Positions 1 through 9,400 of a stretch of DNA of 64,000 bases are shown here, in pieces; within the stretch, counting starts at the first letter, position 1; the number at the start of each line of letters is the position of its first letter. Made by a program: the position numbers and the translations under genes. Location of the stretch: the NCBI RefSeq assembly GCF_009720525.1, contig NZ_CP043930.1, forward strand, positions 3,070,501-3,134,500, in the 5' to 3' direction. The notes under the pieces were generated by a model. The model had not been told where the DNA came from. It searched no databases and saw only the letters and a program-made list of their open reading frames with translations. Source of the stretch: Gimesia benthica (GTDB taxonomy: Bacteria; Planctomycetota; Planctomycetia; Planctomycetales; Planctomycetaceae).

Positions 1-1102
1 CCTCCCTGCTGGATCGAACGTCGAGCATCGCTGGTTGAACCACACAGGCCGGTCACCTTCAGCAGGTTCGCTGCCGCCAGAGTTCCGTCCTCGTTCAGAT
101 CGGACTTCGAAATCTGTACTATCGGAATATCGGAAGGCATTCCGCCAGAGCCAATCTCCCGCTGCCAGCGTTCGGCGGCATCATCTGCTGCAGCCGCATC
201 GTGGTATTCGGTGATAATGGTTTTAGCCAGCTTGACCTTGGCTTCCTTGGGATGTCCCCCAGGATCGTCTTCACTTCATCCAGCGGGAAATCTGTCAGCA
301 GCTCGAAGAACATCTGCATGCTGTCGTCTGAGAGCTGCATGAATTTTTTCATCATCTCATACGGGGCTTCGCTGATCCCGATGTAGTTCCCCAGGCTTTT
401 CCCCATTCGACGCACGCCATCGGTGCCCACCAGAATCGGCGACATCACGCTGACCTGCTGTCGGAGTCCCTGGTCTTTCTGCAGGTCCCGCGCCAGCATG
501 AACGAATACAGCTGCTCCGTCCCTCCCAACTCGACATCTGCTTTGATCTCGACTGAATCCCAGGCCTGCATAATCGGATACAGGCACTCGTGCAGATAAA
601 TCGCCGCCTCTTCCTTATAACGCTTTGAAAAGTCGTCGCGCGTCAGCAACTGGGCCACGGTCACTTTGCTGCACAGTTCCAGGATGTCCGCGAAGTTCAT
701 CTTGCTGAACCAGTCCCCGTTCCGGACGACTTCAGCATTGTTCAGGTCGATCACTTTCCCCACCTGGTTCAGGTAATCGGTGGCATTCGCTTCGACCTGC
801 TCTGCTGTCAGACGGGCCCGGGTTTCGTCACGCCCGGAGGGATCGCCCACCAGCGCCGTGTAATTCCCGATAATGATCACCGCCTGGTGTCCCAACTCCT
901 GAAACTGACGCATTTTCCGCATCGGCACCGTGTGCCCTAAATGGAGGTCAATCCCTGTAGGATCGATACCATACTTAATCCGCAAAGGCGTGCCGGTCTC
1001 GCGGCTCCATTTCAGTTTTTCTGCCAGTTCCTGTTCGGGAACGATCTTCTCCACACCACGGCCGATAATAGCCAGTTGCTCTTCCACAGGCAAAAATTGC
1101 AT
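1..1102 (-). CDS. tyrS: Tyrosyl-tRNA synthetase, 3'-truncated by window, frame broken
   Basis: Class I aminoacyl-tRNA synthetase that charges tRNA-Tyr in the cytoplasm. The HIGH signature is HLGH (residues 54-57). ELGGTEQ lies near 191-197 and the KMSKS-type loop is RMGKS (232-236), the pattern of the TyrZ-like branch. The in-frame ORF stops at 119 with a meaningless tail, because the coding-strand G run at 256-260 has five G. With six, translation continues through HPKEAK and AAAADDAAERW and then an S4-like end (KVTGLCGSTSDARRSIQQGG) to the window edge, so the stop lies outside. Start is the ATG at 1102. Family assignment is secure. Whether the frameshift is real cannot be told from the sequence. 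The gene is divergent from the SirB1-type gene. Confidence 0.93.
256..260 (-). other. Frameshift site in tyrS (G run one base short)
   Basis: Five consecutive C on the + strand. One more base restores the TyrRS frame into the S4-like C-terminal region. Seen directly by translating both frames. Confidence 0.88.
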
Positions 1103-1418
1103 TGTATCTCAGACTTTTCTCACAAATCAGGGAATCAGTTACACGGTCCTGCTCATTGTGTCGACTCGCCCCGCGAGCGTCAATCAAAGCAGGACGCTGT
1201 ATGTCTGTTATTTTGGCTGATCTGCCCGGAAGACCGACTCCGCCCCCGGGAGCTTGTCTTTTTTACAAACCAGCCCCGTTTTTCGCTGAAGCAAAAAAGT
1301 GGCATTGATCGAAGCCGCGATCATCGGTTAAAAATAAGTTCCACGGCAGATGTCCTCCCCGTCTGCACCTGACTCTTTCCTGAATCCTGCCCGTTCCTCC
1401 TGACAAAGTTCGTCTCTG
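1103..1418. other. Divergent intergenic region
   Basis: About 315 bp between the tyrS start and the SirB1-type gene. It must hold both promoters, but I see no convincing -35/-10 pair, hairpin or small gene. Confidence 0.5.
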
Positions 1419-2264
1419 ATGGACCTTAAGCAAATATTTCAGTTCAAACAGGATCCCGAATTTTCCCGGCTCCTGCACCATGACAAGCAGATTGATCTCA
1501 CTAAAGCCGCACTCGAGCTGGCCCGCGATGATCAACCAGACCTCGTCTTTGAACACGTTCTGATCTGGGTCCGCCAGCGGGCCTGCGAACTTTCGGGCCG
1601 CGTCGCCCTCGCGGAAGATGACCGCGCGCTGGTGCAATGCCTTGTCCAGTGCCTGGCCGGTCAGCACGGACTGGGGGGAGATACCATCTGCTATCACCAG
1701 GCGGAAGGCAGCTACCTGAATCATGTCATCGAAAGCCGCCAGGGACTGCCGATTTCGCTCTCACTGATTTACATGGCAGTCGGCAAAGAACTGGGCATCG
1801 ACATTCACGGCGTCGCCGCCCCCCTGCAGTTCCTGGTTCGCTACGATGCACAGGATGGCCCCCTGTTTATCGATCCCTACTCGAAAGGAACGATCTACAG
1901 CGAGGAAGAATGTCTGAACAGACTGGGCGAACTCGGAGAATTTCCCCGGAGTGTATTAAAACGCCTGTTACAGCCGGCCACCCATCGGGAAATCATCATT
2001 CGTATGCTGATGAATCTGAAACGCATTCATGAAGAGCGTCAGGATTTCGCACGTGCCTGGAATGTGCAGCGACGACTGTGTGCCCTGCACCCGCTCTCCA
2101 GTACACATAAGAAGGAGCTGGCTGCACTCAGTTTCAAAACACAGAAACTCGGTCTCTCCGTCGAACTGCTGGAAAACTGCCTCAAAAGCTGTCCCGAATC
2201 CGAACAGGATGACCTCCAGCTCATGCTGCAGAAAGTGCACACCGAACTGGCTCAGTGGAATTGA
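1419..2264 (+). CDS. SirB1 family protein (transglutaminase-like plus TPR)
   Basis: A 281-residue cytoplasmic protein of the SirB1/transglut_core2 family. The middle carries the recognisable block SYLNHVIESRQGLPISLSLIYM and a following IDIHGVAAPLQFLVRY, matching the SirB1 pattern in which a transglutaminase-like fold precedes helical TPR-type repeats. The C-terminal 80 residues (from MNLKRIHEERQDF) are helical and fit the TPR part. The biochemical role of the family is poorly defined, so no substrate is proposed. It runs convergently into the PilZ-like gene with only 3 bp between stops. Confidence 0.8.
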   Translation: MDLKQIFQFKQDPEFSRLLHHDKQIDLTKAALELARDDQPDLVFEHVLIWVRQRACELSGRVALAEDDRALVQCLVQCLAGQHGLGGDTICYHQAEGSYLNHVIESRQGLPISLSLIYMAVGKELGIDIHGVAAPLQFLVRYDAQDGPLFIDPYSKGTIYSEEECLNRLGELGEFPRSVLKRLLQPATHREIIIRMLMNLKRIHEERQDFARAWNVQRRLCALHPLSSTHKKELAALSFKTQKLGLSVELLENCLKSCPESEQDDLQLMLQKVHTELAQWN

Positions 2265-2267
2265 AGC

Positions 2268-2798
2268 TCAGCCTGTCTCAGACAGACTCGCATCCATGCC
2301 GATCTGGTACAGAAACCGCCCACCACTCTGAAACAGGTGCGCTTTAGAAAATCGACTCCAGGCCAGACTGACCACGATAAACTCCCGCTCTGTCTGTTCC
2401 AGATCGAATGTGATCGCGACCTCGCGCGACAGGATCGGCATATCGTGAAAGAAGGAGATGCCTTCGATCGAGAGATTCCGGCACTCGACGATGGTCAGTT
2501 CAGCACTCAGCGATTTTGTCTTCGGGTCGAAGAAGGCCAGACCAATCTGACGCTCGCAGGGAATCCGATGCCACCGGCGACTGCTCAAGGAAAACGGTTC
2601 CAGGTTCCAACTGGCGACAATCGAATCCGCCAGCTTGTTCAATTCGGGAATCCGTCGCAGACAGGGAAACTTCTGAGTCTCCTGCAGAAACGCCGTTCGC
2701 TTGTCCGGACTGAGTTCACGGATCGCATCCTCGATCTGACGGGATGAGACAGATTCTCTCGCAGGCACCTTGATCATATCTCGCATTGATTCACTCAT
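2268..2798 (-). CDS. PilZ-like domain protein
   Basis: A 176-residue soluble protein. The N-terminal third (about 1-65) is helical and unrecognised. From about residue 72 there is a PilZ-like pattern: RRWHRIPCER, then about 35 residues later NLSIEG, which fits the family's RxxxR and D/NxSxxG cyclic-di-GMP-binding elements. The arginine motif is not a perfect RxxxR, so nucleotide binding is inferred. A TTG could extend it to 2825, but the ATG at 2798 (MSESMRDM) is the better start. Confidence 0.6.
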   Translation of the reverse strand: MSESMRDMIKVPARESVSSRQIEDAIRELSPDKRTAFLQETQKFPCLRRIPELNKLADSIVASWNLEPFSLSSRRWHRIPCERQIGLAFFDPKTKSLSAELTIVECRNLSIEGISFFHDMPILSREVAITFDLEQTEREFIVVSLAWSRFSKAHLFQSGGRFLYQIGMDASLSETG

Positions 2799-3138
2799 CG
2801 CTAAACGTATCAGAAAGGACTCCAAAGCTGTACGGCCCGGAATATCTTGAATTGATTTCAGTCATGTCGGGAGAAGTGCATTCGTTGAAACATGCCTGAC
2901 GGGGTTTCAGGGAGAGAGATACCAGAAATCTAGCCTGCAAAGAATTTCTGGTCAAATTGTTCCAGCAGAACAACACAGCCCGAAAGCCTCTATTTTCCCT
3001 GCAACCGGGCCCAGACCGCATAACCGGACTTGAGACGCCTGCTTCTCTAATCGGCAAAGACGCCAGTCGCGTATGAGGTTACGACGTGAGAAAACGTTCC
3101 TCCCGCACGAGATGAGGCGGATCACTCATTTTGCATTT
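2799..3138. other. Intergenic, nothing recognised
   Basis: About 340 bp between the start of the PilZ-like gene and the end of the next minus-strand gene. Several stop codons in all frames, no strong hairpin and no RNA gene seen. It presumably holds the promoter of the PilZ-like gene. Confidence 0.4.
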
Positions 3139-4926
3139 TCACTGGAAATCAGGAGCGTCCTGACTGAACTTCTGCTCCAGAGCCGCTTTCACGTCCTCAA
3201 CCACGGGCCCCCATTCGCCCAGTTCCGCCTGCCGAAAGAGACGCGCCGTCGGATACCAGGGACTGTCACCCCGATCCAGCAACCAGCGCCATTCAGGAAG
3301 ACGCGAGACCAGAATCCAGACCGGTATACCCAGACCTCCTGCCAGATGAGCACAGGCCGTATCGGTCGTAATCATCAGATCCAGATTTTGCATCAAAGCA
3401 GCCGCTTCAGTGAAATCACCAACTTCTGCCTGGTACTCCGGCCCTGGTTGCCAGAGTTTTCCAGCCGCTTCAAATGACGCCAGCTGGTCCAAGCCATTCA
3501 CCTGCTGCACGCTCACAAATTGTACGCCAGCCACATCCAGCAAAGGCGACAGCTGCTCCAGCGGAATCGAGCGGAATTCATCCCGGGGAAACTGCAGATT
3601 CCCGCTCCAGTTCAAACCCACCTTTTTGCCTTCCAACGCAGAGAGCACGTCGCCCCAGTGTGCCGTCCGATCCGCAGCAGGTTGAAACAGAGGCACCTCG
3701 CCGGGAATCGTTTTCAGGCTGGTTTCCAGAAAACGGGGTACACTCAACAGGGAGCACTGATAGTCACATTCGACAACCGGATTTCCGGGAACCAGTAGTT
3801 CATCAATCTCCTCAATGCTCTTTAACAGACCGGCCAGTTCCGGCTGAATGAGTACCAGTACCCGTCCTGCCCCGCGGCGTTTCAATTCGCTGGCAAAACG
3901 AATAAACATCAAAGTGTCTCCGAAGCCCTGTTCGCACCACAGGCAGATGGATTTCCCTTCCAGCGGTTCTCCCTGCCAGGCGGGTCCGGGGTAACTCGTT
4001 CTCGAGGACGAATCAATGTCGGACCGACGCTCATATCCCTCCCAGCCAGCCTGCAAATCGCCTGTCAGCATGCGTGTGGTCGCCAGATTGAATTCCGCAA
4101 TCGGAAACTGAGGCTGCAGTTCTAATGCTTTCTCGAAGTTCACACAGGATTCATCGAAGCGATGCGCCAGCCGCAACGCGTTCCCCAGGTTGTTATATCC
4201 CTCGGGCTGATCGGAGGCCGCTTCAATGGAACGCTCCGCAGTCTGGATCGCCGCCGGGATATCCCCCATGCATTCCAGCACGTAACTCAGGCTCACCAGA
4301 ATCTGGTAATGACCGGGGTGGGTCTCCAGCATCGCCTCATAGAGTTCCACCGCCTCGGGGTAATGACGCTGCAGCACCAGCACATAGGCCAGCTTCATGG
4401 AGCGATTGAAATCCCCGGGTGTCTGCTCTAACAGTTCCCGGTAGATCACTTCCGCTTCCGCAAAACGGCGTGCCACTTTTAACAGGTCGGCCAGTTTCTC
4501 ATAGGTCTCGGGGCTACCGCTGTTTTCGTATGATTTCCGGAAACATTTAGCCGCCTCGTCCAACAACCCGCGGCTCTCAAACAGGCTGCCCAGGTTATAA
4601 TAGGCCCGTTCATAATGGGGATTCAGACGCAGTGCGTGTTCAAAAGACTGACCGGCCTCCTGCCATTTACCCATCGCATGATAGGCCACACCCAGGTTAT
4701 TATGGGCGTCCGGGAGTTCCGGATTGAGCTGAATCACCTTCAGGAAGCTCTGTATACTCAGATCGAGTTGCCCCCGCTGAAGTTGCAGTGTTCCCAGGTA
4801 GTAGCGGGGCTCCCAGTGGCGGGGATCCTGTTCCAGCAACTGCTGGTAGACAGCTTCTGCCTGATCCAGTTGCCCTGCATGGTGATGCGTCAACGCGGTA
4901 TTGAGTAATTCCTGAACCTCAGACAT
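3139..4926 (-). CDS. TPR protein with C-terminal glycosyltransferase-like domain
   Basis: A 595-residue protein. Residues 1 to about 285 are tandem 34-residue TPR units (for example DAHNNLGVAYHAMGKWQEA, ERAYYNLGSLFESRGLLDEA, EGYNNLGNALRLAHRFDES). Residues about 310-590 resemble the GT9/GT41-like fold found behind TPRs: GKSICLWCEQGFGDTLMFIR and near the end LMITTDTACAHLAGGLGIPVW, the usual nucleotide-sugar site motif. No signal peptide or membrane segment. A cytoplasmic glycosyltransferase acting on protein or envelope glycan is plausible; donor and acceptor are unknown. It stands alone on the minus strand, divergent from the sugar isomerase gene. Confidence 0.8.
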   Translation of the reverse strand: MSEVQELLNTALTHHHAGQLDQAEAVYQQLLEQDPRHWEPRYYLGTLQLQRGQLDLSIQSFLKVIQLNPELPDAHNNLGVAYHAMGKWQEAGQSFEHALRLNPHYERAYYNLGSLFESRGLLDEAAKCFRKSYENSGSPETYEKLADLLKVARRFAEAEVIYRELLEQTPGDFNRSMKLAYVLVLQRHYPEAVELYEAMLETHPGHYQILVSLSYVLECMGDIPAAIQTAERSIEAASDQPEGYNNLGNALRLAHRFDESCVNFEKALELQPQFPIAEFNLATTRMLTGDLQAGWEGYERRSDIDSSSRTSYPGPAWQGEPLEGKSICLWCEQGFGDTLMFIRFASELKRRGAGRVLVLIQPELAGLLKSIEEIDELLVPGNPVVECDYQCSLLSVPRFLETSLKTIPGEVPLFQPAADRTAHWGDVLSALEGKKVGLNWSGNLQFPRDEFRSIPLEQLSPLLDVAGVQFVSVQQVNGLDQLASFEAAGKLWQPGPEYQAEVGDFTEAAALMQNLDLMITTDTACAHLAGGLGIPVWILVSRLPEWRWLLDRGDSPWYPTARLFRQAELGEWGPVVEDVKAALEQKFSQDAPDFQ

Positions 4927-5074
4927 CCGAGAACTCCATCCGTGCCTGTGCCATGTGAGCTCCGCTCCAGGACTTTAGGCTAGTAGCTTTGAATTTCATG
5001 TGACGTCAAAGTAACATGCTGAAAGCAGTACTGCAATAACGGTTCGCTGATCACTGATATAGAAAGTCGAATGC

Positions 5075-5911
5075 ATGGCCGCCCTCGTTTCCTGCCTGAC
5101 CAACTCCTATGGTCGCTTTGGTCCCGTCGCCGCGATCGAACACATCCGCGATGCCGGAATCGATCACCTCGAACTCAACATCAAAAACCACGGCGTCCCC
5201 TCGTTTTTCAAAGAGACGCCGCTGCTCACGGAAGCCTCCACTGCTGAGGATATCGCGCACGTCAAAGATCTGTTGAAACAACACCATGTCAAACTCTCCA
5301 GCTGCAACATTACCACCGGCAATCCCCTCGATCCGGAAGTCGTCACCAAGACGAAACGAAAGCTCGACCTCGCTCATCAGCTGGGCGTCCGACTCGTCGT
5401 AGGCGGCGCGGGAGAAATCGAACAGGAATCGGATCGTGACACCCTCTACCAGCACCTCCGTGAAATCGGCGATTACGCAGGCGAACAGGGCATCACCTAC
5501 TGCTTCGAAACGCACCCCGGCATCTGCGTCAACGCAGCCGGGATGCTCCGCACCATGCAGGACCTGGATCACCCCAACCTGCGGCTCAACTTCGATACAG
5601 GCAACATCAATTACTACAACGAGCACGCGAATGTCCTGGAGTCCCTGCACGAGGTCGTCACCTGGGTCAAACACGTGCACCTCAAAGACTCTTACTGCAA
5701 ATTCAAGGACTGGAATTTCACCGCTCTGGGCGAAGCGGGAGGCGTCGACTTCTTGAAGATCCGCTACATCCTCGAAGACCACAACTTCAATGGCCCCTAC
5801 AGTCTCGAAATCGAAGGCATCGAAGGGGAACCGGAGCTGACGCTGGAAGAACATCACAACCGCGTCAAACAGAGTGTAGTCTACCTGCGGGAGTGCGGCT
5901 TTTTTGAGTGA
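5075..5911 (+). CDS. Sugar phosphate isomerase/epimerase family TIM-barrel protein
   Basis: A 278-residue AP-endonuclease-2/xylose-isomerase-like TIM barrel. Metal-site type residues are visible in the usual order: an acidic cluster in GGAGEIEQ, CFETHPG (Glu/His), LNFDTGN (Asp), VKHVHLKD (His) and SLEIEGIEGEP near the end. Such proteins isomerise or epimerise sugars and keto-sugars, and some act on 3-keto glycosides, but this sequence does not give the substrate. No signal peptide. The DinB-like gene follows after 11 bp with its own GAGGA site, so the two are probably co-transcribed. Confidence 0.85.
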   Translation: MAALVSCLTNSYGRFGPVAAIEHIRDAGIDHLELNIKNHGVPSFFKETPLLTEASTAEDIAHVKDLLKQHHVKLSSCNITTGNPLDPEVVTKTKRKLDLAHQLGVRLVVGGAGEIEQESDRDTLYQHLREIGDYAGEQGITYCFETHPGICVNAAGMLRTMQDLDHPNLRLNFDTGNINYYNEHANVLESLHEVVTWVKHVHLKDSYCKFKDWNFTALGEAGGVDFLKIRYILEDHNFNGPYSLEIEGIEGEPELTLEEHHNRVKQSVVYLRECGFFE

Positions 5912-5922
5912 GGACTTAAGCG

Positions 5923-6423
5923 ATGATCGAATACGTCAGACACATCCTGTGTGCGCAGTTTGAAGCTTCACTGGGAATGCTGGATGACTGTATTCAAAAC
6001 TGCCCGCCCGCGCACTGGCAGAAGAAAATCGCCAACATGGAGTTCGGCTACGTCGCCTATCATGCACTCTGTTATGTCGACCTCTACCTCTCCCCTAGCC
6101 TGGCTGAGTTTCAACTCCGCGAATTCCATAACGAGCATGTCGAAAACCGCTTCAAACCCAAAGCCGACTATCCCATCACGCCAGAGTTGGTGAGCGATTA
6201 CCTGCAGACCTGTCTCCAGAAAATGCGGGAAACCATCGCCGCCGAAACGGAAGCCTCGCTTAACCTGCGGGCCGACTTTGACTGGCTGGAACCATTCACC
6301 CGTGGAGAATTACACCTCTATAGTATCCGCCACATCCAGCATCACACTGGTGCCCTCAGCGCGTACCTCAGGCGACTCGACATCAACCTGAAATGGGGAC
6401 ACACAGGCTGGTCCTCTCGCTGA
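5923..6423 (+). CDS. DinB-like four-helix protein
   Basis: A 166-residue DinB/YfiT-like helical bundle. The family uses three histidines to bind a metal; candidates are in VAYHALCY (about residue 48) and the pair in SIRHIQHHTGALSAYLRR near residues 129-136, the C-terminal signature of the superfamily. Thiol-transferase or damage-related roles are known for some members; none can be assigned here. GAGGACTTAAGCG before the ATG gives a good ribosome-binding site, 11 bp behind the isomerase. Its end lies only 25 bp from the restored end of the convergent giant gene. Confidence 0.75.
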   Translation: MIEYVRHILCAQFEASLGMLDDCIQNCPPAHWQKKIANMEFGYVAYHALCYVDLYLSPSLAEFQLREFHNEHVENRFKPKADYPITPELVSDYLQTCLQKMRETIAAETEASLNLRADFDWLEPFTRGELHLYSIRHIQHHTGALSAYLRRLDINLKWGHTGWSSR

Positions 6424-6448
6424 AAGACCAGCCTGCGTTAAGTCAGCT

Positions 6449-9400
6449 TTAATCCCGGGGAGGATCCAGGCGCAATTCAAGATCCTTAAAGCGGACCTCC
6501 ATCGGCCCGCCGGAATGAATCTGGAACGCCAGAATGCCGGACTTGGCCCCTGGGGATCATTCAGATCCGTGCACAATTTACCGTTGATGTAAGTCCGAAT
6601 CCGCGGGCCGACAGCAACCACCCGGTATTCATTCCAGTCCCCTTCACGGACATGCTGCTCGCCGGACTCCTTGAATAACAGGCCCCGGCCATGTTCTTCA
6701 TACAGCTTGCCCCACCAGCCGGCACCGATGTCGGCCTGGTACCCTTTGACATGGCCTCCCGGCTGCAGACTGCTGCGGAACTGAATCCCGCTGTTCCCTG
6801 CATTCGGCGTGAGTTTCACTTTGACTTTCAGCTCGAAATCGCCGACCAGCATGTCGCTCACCAGGAACTCATTCCGCTTGATCCCCGGCGAACGGCCTAC
6901 AATCTCACCGTTCTCCACGAACCAGAGCTGACTGTCCCCCGACCAGCCGGTCAGATCCTGACCATTAAAGAACTGCTTCAAATTCTCCGGCGTCGCCTTC
7001 ATCGGCACCTGCCCGGGGCTCGCCAGATATTTAACCAGCGAACGTACCTCCACCCGACTGAGCTGTTTCCACAGATTATCGGGCATCATCGATTTGTCGC
7101 TCAGGCTCATCTCGTCAATTTCGTCACGGGGGATGATCACCGTCTCGTTCGCCGTCGCGACTGTCACCGCGTTCTTATCTTCCTTCTTGATGATTCCGGT
7201 AATAATCCGCCCTGATTCCGTGACAATCACTGCCGGCTGATAATCCTTCGCCATCACCGCACTCGGATCGACTACGTTCGACAGCAGATAATCGAGGTTG
7301 GCCCGGTTCGAACCGGTCAGTTCCGGACCAATGCTGGCTCCTGTTCCAAACAACTTATGGCACTGTTGACAGGTCTTCGCAAAGATCGCCCGCCCCAGGT
7401 TGATATCAGGCGTCGGATGCGGTCGCTCGATCATATTCTTATAGCTGGCGATCAGTTTTTTCTTATCCGCAGCTGACTCACGGACAACGCCCCACACCTT
7501 GCCGATCTTGGCATTCAGCTCTTTATCTTTAAGATTCCCCAGCTGACGAATAATTTCCGCAGACAGATCCTTGGAAGGGACTTCCCCCGCTTCCACCGCA
7601 GCCACCAGCTGCTCAGCAAAGTTCAACCGGCTTGCCAGTGTATTCAGCGCATCCCGCTTTTCATTCAGATCGTACTGAGGATACCGCTCCAGGATCGCCG
7701 TCGCGATCGCCGCATCCGGGTAACCGGCCAGCCCCCGCAGTGCTTCGCGGCGGATTCCCTTCTGATCCAGCAACGGAATCAGAATCGGCACCAGTTGCGG
7801 ATCGCGGACCCCCAGCAGACTATCCAGGGCCGACTTCCGCCCCGCCAGATCGTTCTTCTGGTCCGCAACGATTTCCCGCAACCGCTGCATCGCCGCCGGG
7901 TCACCAAAGGTCACCGCCAGCGACAAAGAACGTGACTTCACCACTGGATCCTGACTCGCCATCAGCCGTTTACCCACACTCTTCCAGGGGGTCGGCATCG
8001 GAAACTGGCGTCGTCCCCGCAATGCGCTGTTAATCGAATCCAGAAAGACTTTCTGCTCATCCGCAGTCTGCGCTCCTCCCAGTTGTTCCACCAGAAAAGC
8101 GACCGCCTCTTCGGTTCCGATATCTGCAATCCGCCGCAATGTGTATGACTCGATCAGCGGAATCTTCGCATCTTTCGCCAGGGCATAGGCCTGCTGCATG
8201 TCATGCGGTGCCAGCGGCTCCAGGGCATACCAGTAGAGCAATGGCAGATTATGATCGTGCTGATCTTCCGCGTGACTCACCAGACCTTTGAGAATTCCCG
8301 CCCGCTGATCCAGTGGTAGCCGGTTGGCCGCCGACCCCAGGTAGAGACGCACCACCGGTGAAGGATCCTGCTTCGCCAGTGCTTCCATTGTTTCTAATAA
8401 CTGCTTTGACGGCGCTCCCGTTTCCAGCGCTAGCTGAATCGCCCAGCCCCGCATAAATTCGCTCGGGTCTTTTAAAGCCTGCATCACTTTCGCTTCCGAA
8501 AGTCCGCCTGTCACATGCAGGGCCCACAGTCCTCGCAGGCGACGCGTCACGTCGTCATTACCAAAGGCAATCTCCGCCAGTTGTGCGTGCACTTCCGGGT
8601 CGGCACCCCGCTCCTGCAGAATGCGTCGGGACTGCCGCACGTACCAGTCATTCTCGTGCAATTGCAGCTTGACCAGTTCGGCACTCGTCAGTTTCTGCAG
8701 ATCGACTTTGACCGGCTTCGCATCGTTATATGCCACGCGAAAAATCCGCCCGTTCGAACGGTCGTGCTTTTGAAATTCACGATGATGGCACTGGTTCGTG
8801 TCATACCAGTCAATGAAATAGACCTGCCCGTCCGGACCGTACCGCAGATAGAGAATCTGTGAAGAACGATCGTTCGCATACAGGAAATCGGGAGCAAAGT
8901 CGCCAATATATCCCGACCCTTCGCGGGCCAGCTGATCCTGATTCAAACGGGCACCATGAATGTTGTTCATGAACAACTGATTGTGATACTTCTTCGGCCA
9001 GCTGCCTCCCAGATAGATCATCGCCCCGGCATGCGCGTGTCCCCCGCCCACCCGGTCGGAAGCGACCCGGTCCGACTGGTTCCATTGCCCGCCGGTCCAG
9101 TGCCGGTGTTTGGCAATCGTTTTAATGTCGTCGTAAGTGTAAGGATTGAAGTGCTGCCCCGCCTGTCTGCGATAACGCGCGTTCTGCACGATATGAAACA
9201 GGTGCGGAATCACACAGCAGGTCAGAAAGCACTGCCCCTGATCGTTGAAGTCCACACCCCACGGGTTACTCGTCCCGTGCGCAAAGACTTCGAACTCGTG
9301 CCGCGTCGGATGATACCGCCAGATCCCGGCATTGATCGGCTGTCGCTGATCATCGGGCGTCCCCGGCTTCCCGACCCGGGAATGCGTAAACACACCATGG

